A stretch of 64,000 nucleotides of DNA. Origin: Carallia brachiata. Taxonomy: Eukaryota; Streptophyta; Magnoliopsida; Malpighiales; Rhizophoraceae. Made by a program: the position numbers and the translations under genes. The DNA lies in NCBI GenBank assembly GCA_021464245.1, contig JADCRB010000016.1:9309879-9373878 (forward strand). Reading direction: 5' to 3'. Each line of letters starts with the position of its first letter. Position 1 is the stretch's first letter. Positions 23,563 through 34,382 of the stretch are shown piece by piece. Below the pieces are notes generated by a model, which saw only the letters and a list, made by a program, of their open reading frames with translations, made no database searches and was not told where the DNA came from.

Positions 23563-23800
23563 CTGATCTTAATAATTTATATTTTTATATATTTATTTCT
23601 CTAATCTTGTTTGTTGTCTTAATCATTTACATTTTTAAATTCTTCATAATGTAGTTTCTTTTTTACTTCCCTCTTCCAATCTTAGGGTCTCTTTGGTATC
23701 AGAGCCAAAAAGGGTTGTAGATCTGCAGAAATTTATTCTATTTTAAAATAGTTTGATTGTGGTTGTGAATCAGACTAGATTTCAACTAGACCCATAAGGA
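23563..23800 (+). promoter_or_regulatory. Viral 3' intergenic end, primer site and leader start
   Basis: Plus-strand segment, inverse of 11480-11700. It has a perfect primer site TGGTATCAGAGCC at 23694-23706, preceded by CTTAGGGTCTCTT. It then jumps at about 23800 to the region after the movement domain, skipping the movement frame itself. Confidence 0.68.
23694..23706 (+). other. Viral primer-binding site, plus-strand copy
   Basis: TGGTATCAGAGCC, a perfect initiator-tRNA-Met complement. Second intact primer site in the mosaic, opposite in strand to 11553-11565. Confidence 0.88.
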
Positions 23801-24140
23801 TTTTTATGCATACCATAACAAAGACAAAAGAACCTGGTTTTTCCTTCATTTTTTTGAAGACAGGCATGAGATTCAAGAACAATTTTATGATTTTGTGTTT
23901 GCTAATCAAGTTCATATTCCTTTCTTTGACTAGTTTAAAATTCATACAAGTTCTTCAGAATGGATAAATAAGTATCCATATTTCACATGGCCTTTTTCTA
24001 AATCCGCAAATCCTATATCTCAAAAACAAAAACTTCTGGAATGGGAAATAGATGGAAAAATAGTCCAATTTGAACATCCACCACCCAGGAAAATCACATT
24101 CACATATGGAGATGCTTATCCTTATAAACTTTCTACCAAC
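23801..24140 (+). pseudogene. Viral post-movement linker scrap
   Basis: Plus-strand copy of 21185-21530 (DRHEIQEQFYDFVFANQVHI-type sequence), truncated at about 24140, where it joins leader sequence. Confidence 0.6.
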
Positions 24141-24645
24141 TCTTAAAATAATTTGATTGTGGTTGTGAGTTAGACTAGATTCCAACTGGACCCGTTGCAA
24201 ATTTGGCAGCAATAAGTCTCGACGTACAGGGCAATAAGTCTAGGTGTTATTGTAGAGTGTAACAGGAATAGTCTATCATAAACACAGTTTAAATTATTTT
24301 AAAATATGGATTTTAATTTCTATAGATCAACTTCTCTGTCTAACTCTTCTTCCTCAGAGTCTTCTGAAATCCATAGAGTTGTAAATAGAGAAAAAAATAA
24401 ATTTTGAAGATTTTAAAAATATAGATAATTGGGAAATTCTACATATAAAACCAAGTGAAATGTATCAGTCTTCTAAATTTATTCTTTCTAAACTACCTTT
24501 TAAATCTGACCTTCATATTAAAATAGGATAGAGAGATATTCCTCTCTCTAAATCTCTTGAGAAAATTCATCTTCTCACTCCTAAATTCATAAAACAACAT
24601 AAATCCAAGGGCTATAAATATATTCACATAGGCCTTGTCCAAGTA
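24141..24645 (+). pseudogene. Viral leader and movement N-terminus scrap
   Basis: Plus-strand leader (inverse of 11360-11530) leads into the movement start with the MDFNFYRSTSLSNSSSSE-type N-terminus at 24307. It breaks after GYKYIHIGLVQ at about 24645, at the point where the LTREG core should follow. Confidence 0.62.
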
Positions 24646-25188
24646 AAACAATATTTGCTTCAACTCCAACAATCTCTTGAAAACCCCCAAACCTCTACTT
24701 CAGCTTTATACTCATAGTCGAATCCATATGATTTGACTACCATTCTCAATAAATGAAAATAGAATAAACCTTCTAATCTCTCTTTGTAAGACTTGCAGTC
24801 AAAAATTAAAACCATCAAAACTTGAGCTTAAAGAACTTAAGCTTAAACAACAATCTGATTCGATCATTTTACAACAATTGTTGTTAAAAGAAGCAGAACA
24901 TACAATTTCTTCTGAAGAATCAGACAAACAAGATGATGAACCTAAACCTGTTAAAACAAATGTACCTGTTGATTTTCTAAATGTTTTAAAAGAAATTAGT
25001 TGTCAAAAATATTTGATAAAAATTTCAATTGTTTTTTCAAATGATTTTTCTCTAGACACTATTATTTTGTTTGATACAGGTACAGACCTTAATTGTATCA
25101 AAGAAAGTATAGTACCTAGTAAATTTCATGAAAGAACTTCTGAAAAGATTTTTACTGCTAATAATACTAGATTAACGATCAATGGAAA
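24646..25188 (+). pseudogene. Viral coat tail and protease, copy L
   Basis: Plus strand. Gln-rich coat tail (QYLLQLQQSLENPQTST-type) leads to a protease fragment, 24878-25188. The catalytic block here reads FDTGTDLNCIKESI, with Ala of DTGAD changed to Thr. It ends after LTINGK at about 25188, then the strand flips. Confidence 0.68.
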
Positions 25189-25552
25189 AAAAAGAGACCC
25201 TAAGATCGGAAGAGGGAAGTAGAAAAGAAACGACAGTATGAAGAATTTAAAAATATAAATGATTAAGACAACAAACAAGATCAGAGATATAAATATATAA
25301 AAATATAAATGATTAAGATCAAAGAAATAAATACAAAGATGGGCGATTTAACTAGCCGATGTCAACATAGAAACATAAATTGTAACTAGATGGGCGGCAG
25401 AGTTAGTCCGCGTTGGTGGTTTCAAACAAGATATAAATAATATTAAACTTTTATTGATTTAAATACGAAAGTCCATAAAGAAGTTTACATAAAGAAATAC
25501 TTACAAAAGAGATTTATAGTATGAGAGGAGGGACTTGGTTTAAGCAGAGAGG
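25189..25552 (-). other. Viral intergenic scrap
   Basis: Minus-strand copy of 11570-11930 (the GATCGGAAGAGGGAAGTAGA module through AAGCAGAGAGGAC), without coding content. Confidence 0.6.
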
Positions 25553-26572
25553 ACGAAACAAATTTCTATAGTTTTACAACCCTTTTTAGCTCTAATACCA
25601 AGAGATGCTAAGATTGGAAGAGGGAAGTAGAAAAGAAACTACAATATGAAGAATTTAAAAATATAAATGATTAAGACAACAAACAAGATCAGAGAAATAA
25701 ATATATAAAAATATAAATGATTAAGATCAGAAAAATAAATATAAAGATGGGTAGTTTAACCAACCACTGTCAACACGGAAACATAAATTGCAACCATATG
25801 AATGGCAGAGCCAGTCCGCGTTGTTGCTTTCAAACAAGATATACATAATATTAAACTTTTGTTGATTTAAATAAGAAAGTACATAAATAAGTTTACATAA
25901 AAAAACACTTACAAAAGAGATTTATAATATGGGAGAACGGATATAGTTTAAGTAGAAAGGATTTGTTGAAGAAAGGATCTTTCTAGAAAAGGAGGGGCCT
26001 TTTGTTTAAAGAGAAGGGAGTTTTAGAGAGAGAGAGAGAGAGAGAGCAGACTACTCAACTTCTGAAGAGCAAATGAAGCGAGAGTTTGGTTTTGTAGGGG
26101 TTGAAGGTACTATTTGGTTACTGTTAGTAACCGATGGCATTTTTATAGTTTATGTGAACAGTGTTTTACTGTTCATGACCGGTGACAATTTTGTAAATAT
26201 TACAAACAGTATAAAAACAGATACTGTAAAAATTTATAAGAAATTTTACATAAAATGATTAATCATCTTGTTCATCTTCTTCCTCATCTTTATGATCTTG
26301 GGCGAGACTGATAAGTTTGCCTTCGAACTTTTTAGATGAAGTAGAAGGAGGCATATGTTGAGACATTTCTTGCAAAATTGCAACATATTTGTCTCTGGTT
26401 TTAGCAGCAGTAAGACAACTCTGTTAATATAACTTTTCTGTTAGGAAGGCAGCATGTTCTTTGTTCATAAGAGCATTCTGTGGTTTAGATTCTGGCAAAG
26501 ATTTTATTTGGTTCTTGAACCATGTCTGAACTGCTGGAAGAGAAAGTGATGATGGCATATTATATTGATTCA
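25553..26572 (-). pseudogene. Viral leader, promoter and tail-frame fragment (right end of block)
   Basis: Minus strand. A degenerate primer site (AGCTCTAATACCA at 25588-25600) is followed by a second copy of the intergenic module. The TATA box near 26090 is altered to TTTGTA. Next comes the acidic C-terminus of the tail frame (26270-26420) and its LEKSQLY..LAEK region. Viral similarity ends at about 26572, beside a short TA run. Confidence 0.65.
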
Positions 26573-26812
26573 TATATATATGTCCAACCTATACCTATAT
26601 TTTGATTTTCCTAAAATTTGTGTGTCTACGTGTCTGTGTCTTATGTGTGCATCTTTAGTTGTAACCCATGCCTTACAGAAAATTGCCTTAGAACACGATG
26701 GTTAATCCTCTTGGGATCTCAATAGCCTTAGCTCAATTTATTTGTTTATTGAATCTGATGTAAGAAACTTATGTCATTAATAGAGTTTCTGCAATTTCCA
26801 CTCAAAAAAGAT
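26573..26812 (+). mobile_element. Probable LINE 3' tail
   Basis: A short TA stretch, then GTGTCT/TGTGTC-rich sequence, then a 3' end (AATAGAGTTTCTGC.., ending CACTCAAAAAAG) typical of plant LINE 3' UTRs. It is plausibly the other side of the LINE tail into which the viral block inserted, since 9060-9540 has similar TATCCAA/GTCAGACAC words. Confidence 0.4.
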
Positions 26813-27473
26813 AAATTAAAATTTTAAATTGGTGTATAACATTTAAATTAATGTCACATTATAGACACAACGTTTTCTTTTTACAAAATCGGTCCGAAAC
26901 GTTTTCATTAAAAAATAATTCAATACTTTTCTATTATTAAACTGTTTAATTTATTAAAAATACATCATCTACTCGTTATACCATTAAATCACCTCTTAAT
27001 AAAATGTCATATAATTAAAAATATAATATCGCAATATTATTTTTCTTACTTTTTTTCATTTTTCTCTAGTTTTGAAAAAAGGTAAAAAAAATTAAAATAA
27101 AATATCATAATATCATATTTTTAATAACATTACATTATACTAAACTAATTCTAAAAAAAAAATATTATATCTATAATTAAACATTAAATTAAATGTTTTA
27201 AGATTTTAGCTAACAAGAAAAAAGGAAAACCCATATAAGTAAGGCGCAGTAAACAAGAAAAATTACAATGAGCAAACAGGAGCACAATACAAGCAAACCA
27301 TGACGCAAAAACTCTCCTCGTCAGTTCAAGACCTTGACCACGACCAATTGACCATACAAAGCGAACCCCTACTATCTGTCACAACATTATTACATTACAA
27401 TGGGATTTGCTTTGCTTTTTATTTCGTGAGAAAACACGAGTCAGCACCCGTAGTCCTCAGAAGTAGTTTATGT
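26813..27473. other. AT-rich spacer and receptor-kinase 3' flank
   Basis: No gene seen. 26813-27230 is AT-rich. 27240-27473 probably holds the 3' UTR of the minus-strand receptor kinase. Confidence 0.5.
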
Positions 27474-30400
27474 CTAAAGGGTAATTAGGCTTGGAACAGA
27501 CTGGGGAGGGTTAGTGAGCATATGAACAACTTCCCTCATCGTAGGCCTGCCAGCGCTCTCCTCCTTGACGCACAACATAGCTATCTTGAACAGGTGGATG
27601 ACGCTGGTTAGTGGGTACCCACTAAGTCTTGGGTCAACAATTGCCAAGACTGATGCTGCATCCGACGGCTGAGAGAGTTCTGACGTTGTTTTCCCGACCC
27701 ACCTCACTATGTCCACTCCATCTCCAAACTCCCCCACTGGCTTTCTTCCTGCTATAAGCTCCAGCAGCACCACCCCAAAACTGTAAACATCGCTTTTCTC
27801 GTCCACCTTCAGCGTGTACGCATATTCTGTTGTACATGACGCATCACCAGAGACATTCACATATTCAAAAGAAGTTAAGCAATCACAGTTTGGCCCATTT
27901 AATCTTTGAAGTACGCATGATGTTGTGGTGCCGTTAATGATTTACTCCAATAATTGGATATTTGGATAATCAATATTCATCATATGCCCTCTTTTTTGAT
28001 ACATCACAGCAAATAACAGACGAGAAAAATAAGAAATTGGTCATATTGCAATTCCATTGTTCACAATCACAGGATTTTACCCCGCTAAATTAATAACGGA
28101 AATGAATGAATTATAGATAAGTGATCTCACGAACCTGGAGCAATGTAACCATATGAGCCAGCAATGGAGGACATGCACTCCGACACGCCGGCGTCCTGCA
28201 GGAACTTGGCGAGCCCAAAATCAGCCACATGAGCCTCAAAATCCAAATCAAGCAATATATTGTTGGACTTCACATCCCTGTGTATGATCAGAGGCGAACA
28301 ATCATGGTGAAGATAACAAAGCCCCTTGGCAGCCTCCACGGCGATCCTGTGCCTTGCCTCCCACTGCAAGTGCACTCCTTTTGAACCATGCAACAGCTCC
28401 CCTAAGCTCCCGTTGGGCATATACTCATACAATAACAGATTAGTGTCCTTGTTGGACACGTACCCCAACAGCCTCACGATATTCCGGTGCCTGATTCGCC
28501 CGAGAGTTTTGATCTCCGCCGAGAAACCGTGATCGCTCCGTCCGCTTCCTCGGCCGACAAGTCGTTTGATTGCCACGTCAACTCCATCTGGCATGGACCC
28601 GCGGTAGACGATCCCTGCACCCCCTTTGCCTATGATGTTCTCTTCCTTCAGGCACTCCAGCACGTCCTCTGCCCTGAAATCTAGCCGTTGGAATGCAGTG
28701 AGCTTCCAGGCCCTGGATTTCTGGAGCCTCTTCTTTCTTATCCTGTAAACCGTGACTGTTATTAGCAACAATGCAGTGACCAGTGCAATTATGGTGATGA
28801 TTAGCTTTGAGGTACCGAAGGGTCCCCTGTGGCCATGACTGGAACCTTGCATGGCATCATCATCCACCAAAGAAGGGCAGGGAACCTGGTGCGGAGCACA
28901 TAAATTGGGGTTTCCAACAAATGAGCTGTCCTTAAACACAAGAAACTGCCCTCCCGCCGGAATTCTGCCCAACAAATTATTGTAGGAAAGATCGAGAGTT
29001 GTCAGGCTCGTCATGAATCGCATTTCAGCTGGGATTGGACCGGTAAGCTGATTACGGGAAATGTTGAGAATGCTCAACACCTTCAGCTTCGATATCCCTT
29101 TTGGAATGTTCCCGTTGAGGTTGTTTTGACTGAAATCCACAGAGGTCAATGAAGCGCAGTGGGCAACTGAAGCCGGAATTTCCCCGCTAAAGTTATTCGC
29201 GCTGATGTTGATCTTGGTAAGAGACTTGAAATTGAAAATTTCGCTAGGAAGTTGCCCAGAAAATCTGTTCCTGTCAAGGGACAGACTCTGTAAGTTGGAC
29301 AATTTCTCAATAGCTGCCGGGATTTTGCCAGTAAGACGATTATTAGAAACAGACAACAAGGCCAGTTCTGCTGCATCTCCGGATATTTGGGACGGAAGCT
29401 CGCCTGAAAAGTAGTTATCGTTCAACTCAACCACGCTAAGAAATGGCAGATTGAATATCCCGGCAGGGATAGTTCCGGTGAGGAGGTTACTCATGATTCT
29501 AATTTTGGTCAGCGACTTGCACTGTCCAAGTCCTTCAGGAAGCGGGCCAAGGAAGAAGTTATTCATGAGAATCAGCGTCTTCAATTTCCCTCCCAAGCAC
29601 AAATCCCTGGGAACCAATCCGGTTAGGTGATTGAAGGAGACATCCAGCCATATTAACTTTCCATTACGGCCCAGGTTCTTTGGGAGCTCAACTGTGAAGT
29701 TGTTTCCCCACACCTGAAGCGCCTCAAGATTTGGCAAATCGCCGATGAACTCCGGAATCGGACCGCCCAAGTTGTTTTTAAACAGATTGATTAACGTTAG
29801 GTTCTTCAACTCCGAGAAGCTCTCCGGTATCTCTCCGGTGAGTAAGTTGATTGAAAGATCCAGTGATTTCAGGCTAACCAAACCGGAAAATTCAGTAGGA
29901 ATATGACCCGTGAGCTTGTTCATTTGAAGAAACAATGTATGCAGATGATTTAACTGGCTTAAACTCGGGGGAATATCACCGCTAAGATTGCAGTTGGCCA
30001 TGTCCAGAGCTTCAAGGGAACTCAGCCACCCGAACTCAGATGGAATGCCTCCGTCGTAGATGTTGAAGTATCCCATATACAGCTCTTTAAGCTTCTTAAG
30101 CTTACCCAAACTAGGCGGGACCTTGCCTGAAAGTAGGTTACCGTTCAATCCCAAGTACTCCAAGCTTTGGATCTCCGAGTAAGAATCGGGTATACTGCCG
30201 GTAATGTAGTTCCCGCCAAGATGAAGATGCTTGAGATTTTTCAAGTTGACAAGCTCGAGAGGCAGCGCACCAGTGAAGTTGTTGTTGTAGGCGTCAAGGA
30301 CTTCAAGATTAGCAACGCCAAGTGTGATTTCTCCAGGGAATTCCCCAGAAATGAAGTTGTTAGAAATGTTGAGAATCTTGAGAGAAGTGAGTTTGCCCAT

Positions 30401-30742
30401 CTCTAGAGGAAGTCTTCCCGTGAGATTTGAGCCGGCAATGGTGAGATTGACCAGCTTGTCCAAGAAACCAATATCCGGAGGAATTGAGCCGGGGAGGTGG
30501 CGTGAAGAGATGTTTAGAGAAACCACCCGGGAGTCCACGTCGCATGTCACGCCAGAGAAGTGGCAGTGAGCAAACAGCGAGGACGAGGGGTTCCAGTCGT
30601 CTAGTGCATAGCCATTATTGGGGCCAGCCATGAAAGATTTCATCCTCAGGAGCACTTTGAGATCACGATTCCCTGAGCAAGCGGCCAATTGCAAGAATAG
30701 AAATACAAGAACACTGGCGAGAAAACTCGATGACGCTCTCAT
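27474..30742 (-). CDS. CLV1: CLAVATA1-type LRR receptor-like kinase
   Basis: Plasma-membrane receptor kinase. CLV1-family proteins bind CLE peptides and restrict stem-cell number in shoot meristems; legume orthologues control nodule number. Exon 1 is 30742-28135 and exon 2 is 27826-27474, with the single intron splitting a Glu codon (IAP|EYAY) by clean GT/AG sites, as is usual for CLV1. It encodes 986 residues (Arabidopsis CLV1 about 980). Seen: signal peptide 1-23, N-terminal LRR cap, about 20 LRRs to about residue 600, transmembrane segment about 647-668 ([16 protein letters not shown]), and a kinase with [11 protein letters not shown] (about 697), HRDVKSNN (about 819), DFGLAKF (about 840) and [13 protein letters not shown]. 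All catalytic residues are present. No frame break. Orthology versus a close paralogue (BAM) is inferred from LRR and tail wording. Confidence 0.92.
27827..28134 (-). other. Intron of the CLV1-type gene
   Basis: Donor CTCCAG|GTTCGT and acceptor ACAACAG|AATATG on the minus strand. About 308 bases, AT-rich. Reading through the donor gives a stop two codons later, so splicing is required for the kinase C-lobe. Confidence 0.88.
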
Positions 30743-31204
30743 TTTTGTTCGGTGATTTCACTGATTCCCTTCACTTTTCGACTTCAATTTCCTCTCTTCT
30801 CAGAAGGAAGAACGGGCGCGGAAAAGCTAGCGTCACCGCTGCCGCTCTAAGTACCCCAGTGCACCAACTGCCGGGGCTGGCTCCCTGTCTGTCTGTGGCG
30901 CTGTTCAATCAAATACAGCTTTGCAGTCTACAATAAGTAGAGTTTGGGATAGCGTAAATAAAGAATCGACGGATCCAGAAAGTGTATGTATATGTATGCA
31001 TATATATGTATGTATATGTAAGTACGTTAAGAAACAGAAAAAGGTAAAGCAGAAAGAAAGGGTAGAAATCTAGAGGCGTAAGTTTTAGGAGTTTTTTTCG
31101 TTGTTTTTTTTCTTTGTCCTGCTATCGCTGCAGGGCAGGAGGAGCCTCGTTTGTATGCGCGCGCGTGTATGGGCTATTGGGGGGCCCCACTGCTGCGGTT
31201 TCCG
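30743..31204 (-). promoter_or_regulatory. CLV1-type gene 5' UTR and proximal promoter
   Basis: Upstream of the ATG at 30742. About 200 bases are relatively GC-rich (likely 5' UTR), followed by a TATGTA-rich stretch (30984-31022) and a pyrimidine-rich stretch. No element can be assigned with confidence. Confidence 0.35.
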
Positions 31205-31765
31205 CAAGTTTAAGGTGTAATCGAATGATGAAAAATTAAACAGAAATTGAATAAATAAAAAATAAAAAATAATATAGTAATAATATTATAATAATTAATA
31301 AAAATTATGATTAAAAAATTATAATAAAAAAATAAATAATAATTTATAAAAAAATAAAAGATAATTATTTAAATTAATAAATAAATAAATAAATAAATTG
31401 AATAAAAAATTATTTTCTTCCCATCTCCCTTTTATTTTCCCTTGGAAATTGCCAATCAAGCCCGAAGTCCACCCCAATTGATGGTTTTGGGTTTCACGAG
31501 CAGTGATTTTAGTTAGAATAAGACTAACACTATATTTAAATTGAGAGAAAGTAAGTAAAAAAGAAAAGTAATAAAAAATAATGTAGTAATAATAATATTA
31601 TGATTAATAAAAAATAATAATTAGATAGTTGTAAAAAAAATAAATAATAATTTAGGAGAAAAAGTAAAAAATAGTTATTTGAATGGATAGAAAATGAATA
31701 TAAAAGAAAATAAATAAAAATATTTTCCTTTCTTTTTCCACTTGAAAATTACCAAACAAGGCCTC
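31205..31765. repeat. Two related AT-rich repeat copies
   Basis: 31225-31460 and 31510-31760 share word order: AATAATATAGTAATAAT, GATTAATAAAAA, AATAAATAATAATTTA, ATAGTTATTTGAA, then TTTTCC..TTGGAAATTGCCAATCAAG against CTTGAAAATTACCAAACAAG. They are likely two copies of one non-autonomous element close to the receptor-kinase promoter. Ends not defined. Confidence 0.5.
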
Positions 31766-33572
31766 AGCATAAATATTTAGTACACTAACTTCTGATTCAA
31801 GTTGTTAAAGTTTAGTTTTTTTTAAATAGAGTTTTAAATTTAAGTTTTGTGTATAAAAAAAATAGGTATTAGAACAATTTTATTCTCTAATAAATTTTTT
31901 TTATACGAATCATGTTAGTTAAGGACCAATATGATTTCTTAATATTGAAATCTAACAAAAATAAATATGTAGTACTTAATATGCAGTTAATTAATTTAAT
32001 ATTTATTTAAATATTTATTTATTTAATATATATTTTATGATTTAATAATTTAAATCATTATAAATTTCATGTGTTTCTATGTCGTTAAAAAAATTTTCTA
32101 TTTTAATGGAGTAATTACAAGGACTAACACCTTTTATTTTACGTTCATAATTGTTCCCTGCAAAATTTCTTTTGAATAGTCTCTTTAAAAATATTTTTTT
32201 AAAAAATAATTTTGTGTAGAATATGTGTAAAATAAAATGTCTATTGCTTGCTCATCTTAGTTGGGGAAAACCTTGTTCTACACAATTTATCTTTCTTTAT
32301 ATTTTTCAACATAATTTTATACACAATAAACATGTTAACCTTTACTTCTCACATACCCAAAAAGGGTCCTTCTTGTTTTATTATTACTAGTCCTTTTTTT
32401 TCTTGATTTTCTTTGCATATATATATTTTTAAATATGTCTTTACAAATCTAGTTTAGTTTTACAACTTTAGAAACAAAAATACTTTGAATCAATTAAAAT
32501 AAAATAAGCTCTAATAATCTTGCTATTATTATTAATTGGGATTGCACTAACTTAAATTCTGAATTTGAGTTGAGTTTTATGTGACCTTAACTAGACTTGA
32601 GTTTGAGTACAAAAATTGAGCTCAAAATTTTTTTAGATAGAGTTTGGCTTGAAATATAATAATTCAAAAATATATGGAAAAATTCAAGCACATGACATAC
32701 TGTTGACTCTCCCTCTCTCTCTCTCTCACTGAAATTGACGGTTCAAAGATGCAAAGTCTGTTTAATTTCATACTAATTTTCTTTGATATCAAAAGATGCT
32801 TACTGTTTCTTTCAATTCTTAATTCTTTTCTTAGTGATCATAATATATTTCTTGTATGTTTAATTAACTTATTGCAATTTCTAGAAGCATGTAAAATCTT
32901 TGTAAACTAAATGAAATTTATCTTCTAACTGAAATATTATTATGAAATTCAAGTATTGAAGATTTGAGTGAATTCAAACTTTTTTTTTTTTTTTAATTCA
33001 AACTTGATCCAAGACCTGTAATAAATTTCAAATTAATTTGAGTTGATAGTCCTATGATACATATAACATGAGTTCCAAGTATTATAAATTTCACACTCCT
33101 TTGAGTTTGGTTCGATTTAGATGTTACATTTTATTCGATGAAAAAGGGTGAGAATAAGAAAGAGAAAATAAGCTGGAAACTAATTTTTCCTTTTAAAAAA
33201 AAATAATTAGAGAGAAAAATTATTAGAAAATTGGGAAAAAAGTGTAAAAGATTCATTTTATTTTTTACATACCTTTTATTTATTTAAATTATTTTTTCTC
33301 ATAATTTTTATTATCATTTTCTTTCTCATCAATTTCTTTATCATCTATTTTTCATATATACAAACTTTTTTATTTTCTCATAATTTTTTATTTGTACAAT
33401 TTTTTTTCTGCTAAATTTTTCACAATTTGAAAATGACAAAAATGCAACATTTGTAGGAAAGAAAATATCATAAATGAAGAGGAATAAGTAATCTTATAGA
33501 TAAATAGTATCTGTACTTTCTATTTTTTGCACTATCCACATAAATAAAATTTTAATTCACATTTTTTATTAT

Positions 33573-33605
<33 letters not shown>

Positions 33606-33660
33606 ATAATTATTTTCTCTCAATCTTCTCTAATACCCTAATTTATATTCAAAACATACT
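31766..33660. other. AT-rich intergenic DNA, no gene seen
   Basis: Long A/T tracts, a CT run (32705-32730) and a TA microsatellite (33577-33603). No coding signal or recognisable element. Confidence 0.6.
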
Positions 33661-33762
33661 GTTAGCCTCACCCAAGTCGAAGGGGTGGGGAGGACTGGCA
33701 GCCTGCAGGCAGCTAGTTAGGGAGAGGGGCGGGGGCTATTGGTGTGAATGGCAGTCGTCAGA

Positions 33763-33927
33763 TCAGTGTCTCATTAGAGGGCGCGATCTGCTAGTTTGAA
33801 AGGCAGGATCATCATGATCATATTGCTTGTGGTCCTCTGCTCTCACGTCGTATCCGCCAGTTGTGTAGACGACGGTGGATGCCTCTCCGTACCTTAGTTG
33901 CCCTCCTTGGGCGGTAAACAGCCTGCA
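33763..33927 (-). other. Exon-like block, unassigned
   Basis: GC-rich island in AT-rich DNA. On the minus strand the acceptor-like TTTGCAG (33921-33927) precedes an open stretch reading LFTAQGGQLRYGEASTVVYT, ending about 55 codons later in SRSRPLMRH and a stop. Composition and wording look coding, but no upstream exon is visible and I do not recognise the protein. It may be the last exon of a lost gene. Confidence 0.3.
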
Positions 33928-34124
33928 AAGTTCCAAATTCCAAGGGCTTTGAAAGCAACTAGGTATCACGTAATGCCAACGACGTCGTCTATCTCGGTTT
34001 TGGGTTTTTTTTTTTTTTTTGAAATTTCTTCCAGGGGGACCCATGTGACTTTTTTTTACATCGTCAAGTTACGTATATTTTATGGAATAGTGCAATTACG
34101 TATCTCGGGATTTTTATTCCGGGA

Positions 34125-34270
34125 TTTTGTGCCGAATGAAACCGCAGTTGTTATTTTTAAAACCGCGACTGATATTTTTGAAATGTAAAAATAACAACTG
34201 ATTCAAAAATATCAGTTCTATTTCAAAAATAACAGTCTCAATTTCATTTAGCACATAATTCGGCACAAAA
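34125..34270. repeat. Foldback hairpin 1
   Basis: Left arm TTTTGTGCCGAATGAAACCG.. pairs with right arm ..TTCATTTAGCACATAATTCGGCACAAAA. Inner blocks TGTTATTTTT and CTGATATTTTTGA also pair. A MITE-like foldback of about 146 bp. Confidence 0.7.
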
Positions 34271-34382
34271 ACTACCGGCCACCAACATTTATTTTTTATG
34301 GGAAAACATTTATAGAGAAAGGGGTATTGAACATGGACAGGTTGGTGAATTTTGAGTTTTTTTTTTGGAAAAAATTAGGCTG

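Larger units (their letters stand above)
9577..26572. mobile_element. Endogenous caulimovirid mosaic (Florendovirus/Petuvirus-like)
   Basis: About 17 kb of rearranged fragments of a plant double-stranded-DNA pararetrovirus. Evidence: a 30K-type movement protein with LTREGLDTSIL, coat protein with a CCHC zinc knuckle, DTGAD aspartic protease, YVDD reverse transcriptase, RNase H, and an initiator-tRNA-Met primer site. Partial genomes are joined in both orientations: minus 9577-14270, plus 14271-16829, minus 16830-20238, plus 20239-23405, minus 23406-23562, plus 23563-25188, minus 25189-26572. No integrase is present. Every gene carries stops, deletions or shifts. The order MP-CP-PR-RT-RH followed by a further frame fits Florendovirus best, with Petuvirus as alternative; the genus is inferred. 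Confidence 0.88.

Noticed and set aside
9577..26572. Interpretation as a gypsy LTR retrotransposon
   Set aside because: There is no integrase and no LTR pair. A 30K movement domain is present, and the primer site lies next to an intergenic promoter, as in caulimovirids.
28127..30742. An uninterrupted 871-codon receptor-kinase frame that stops right after the activation segment, as if a truncated kinase
   Set aside because: A clean donor lies at the stop and a matching acceptor at 27827. Splicing restores the full kinase and the 986-codon length typical of CLV1.
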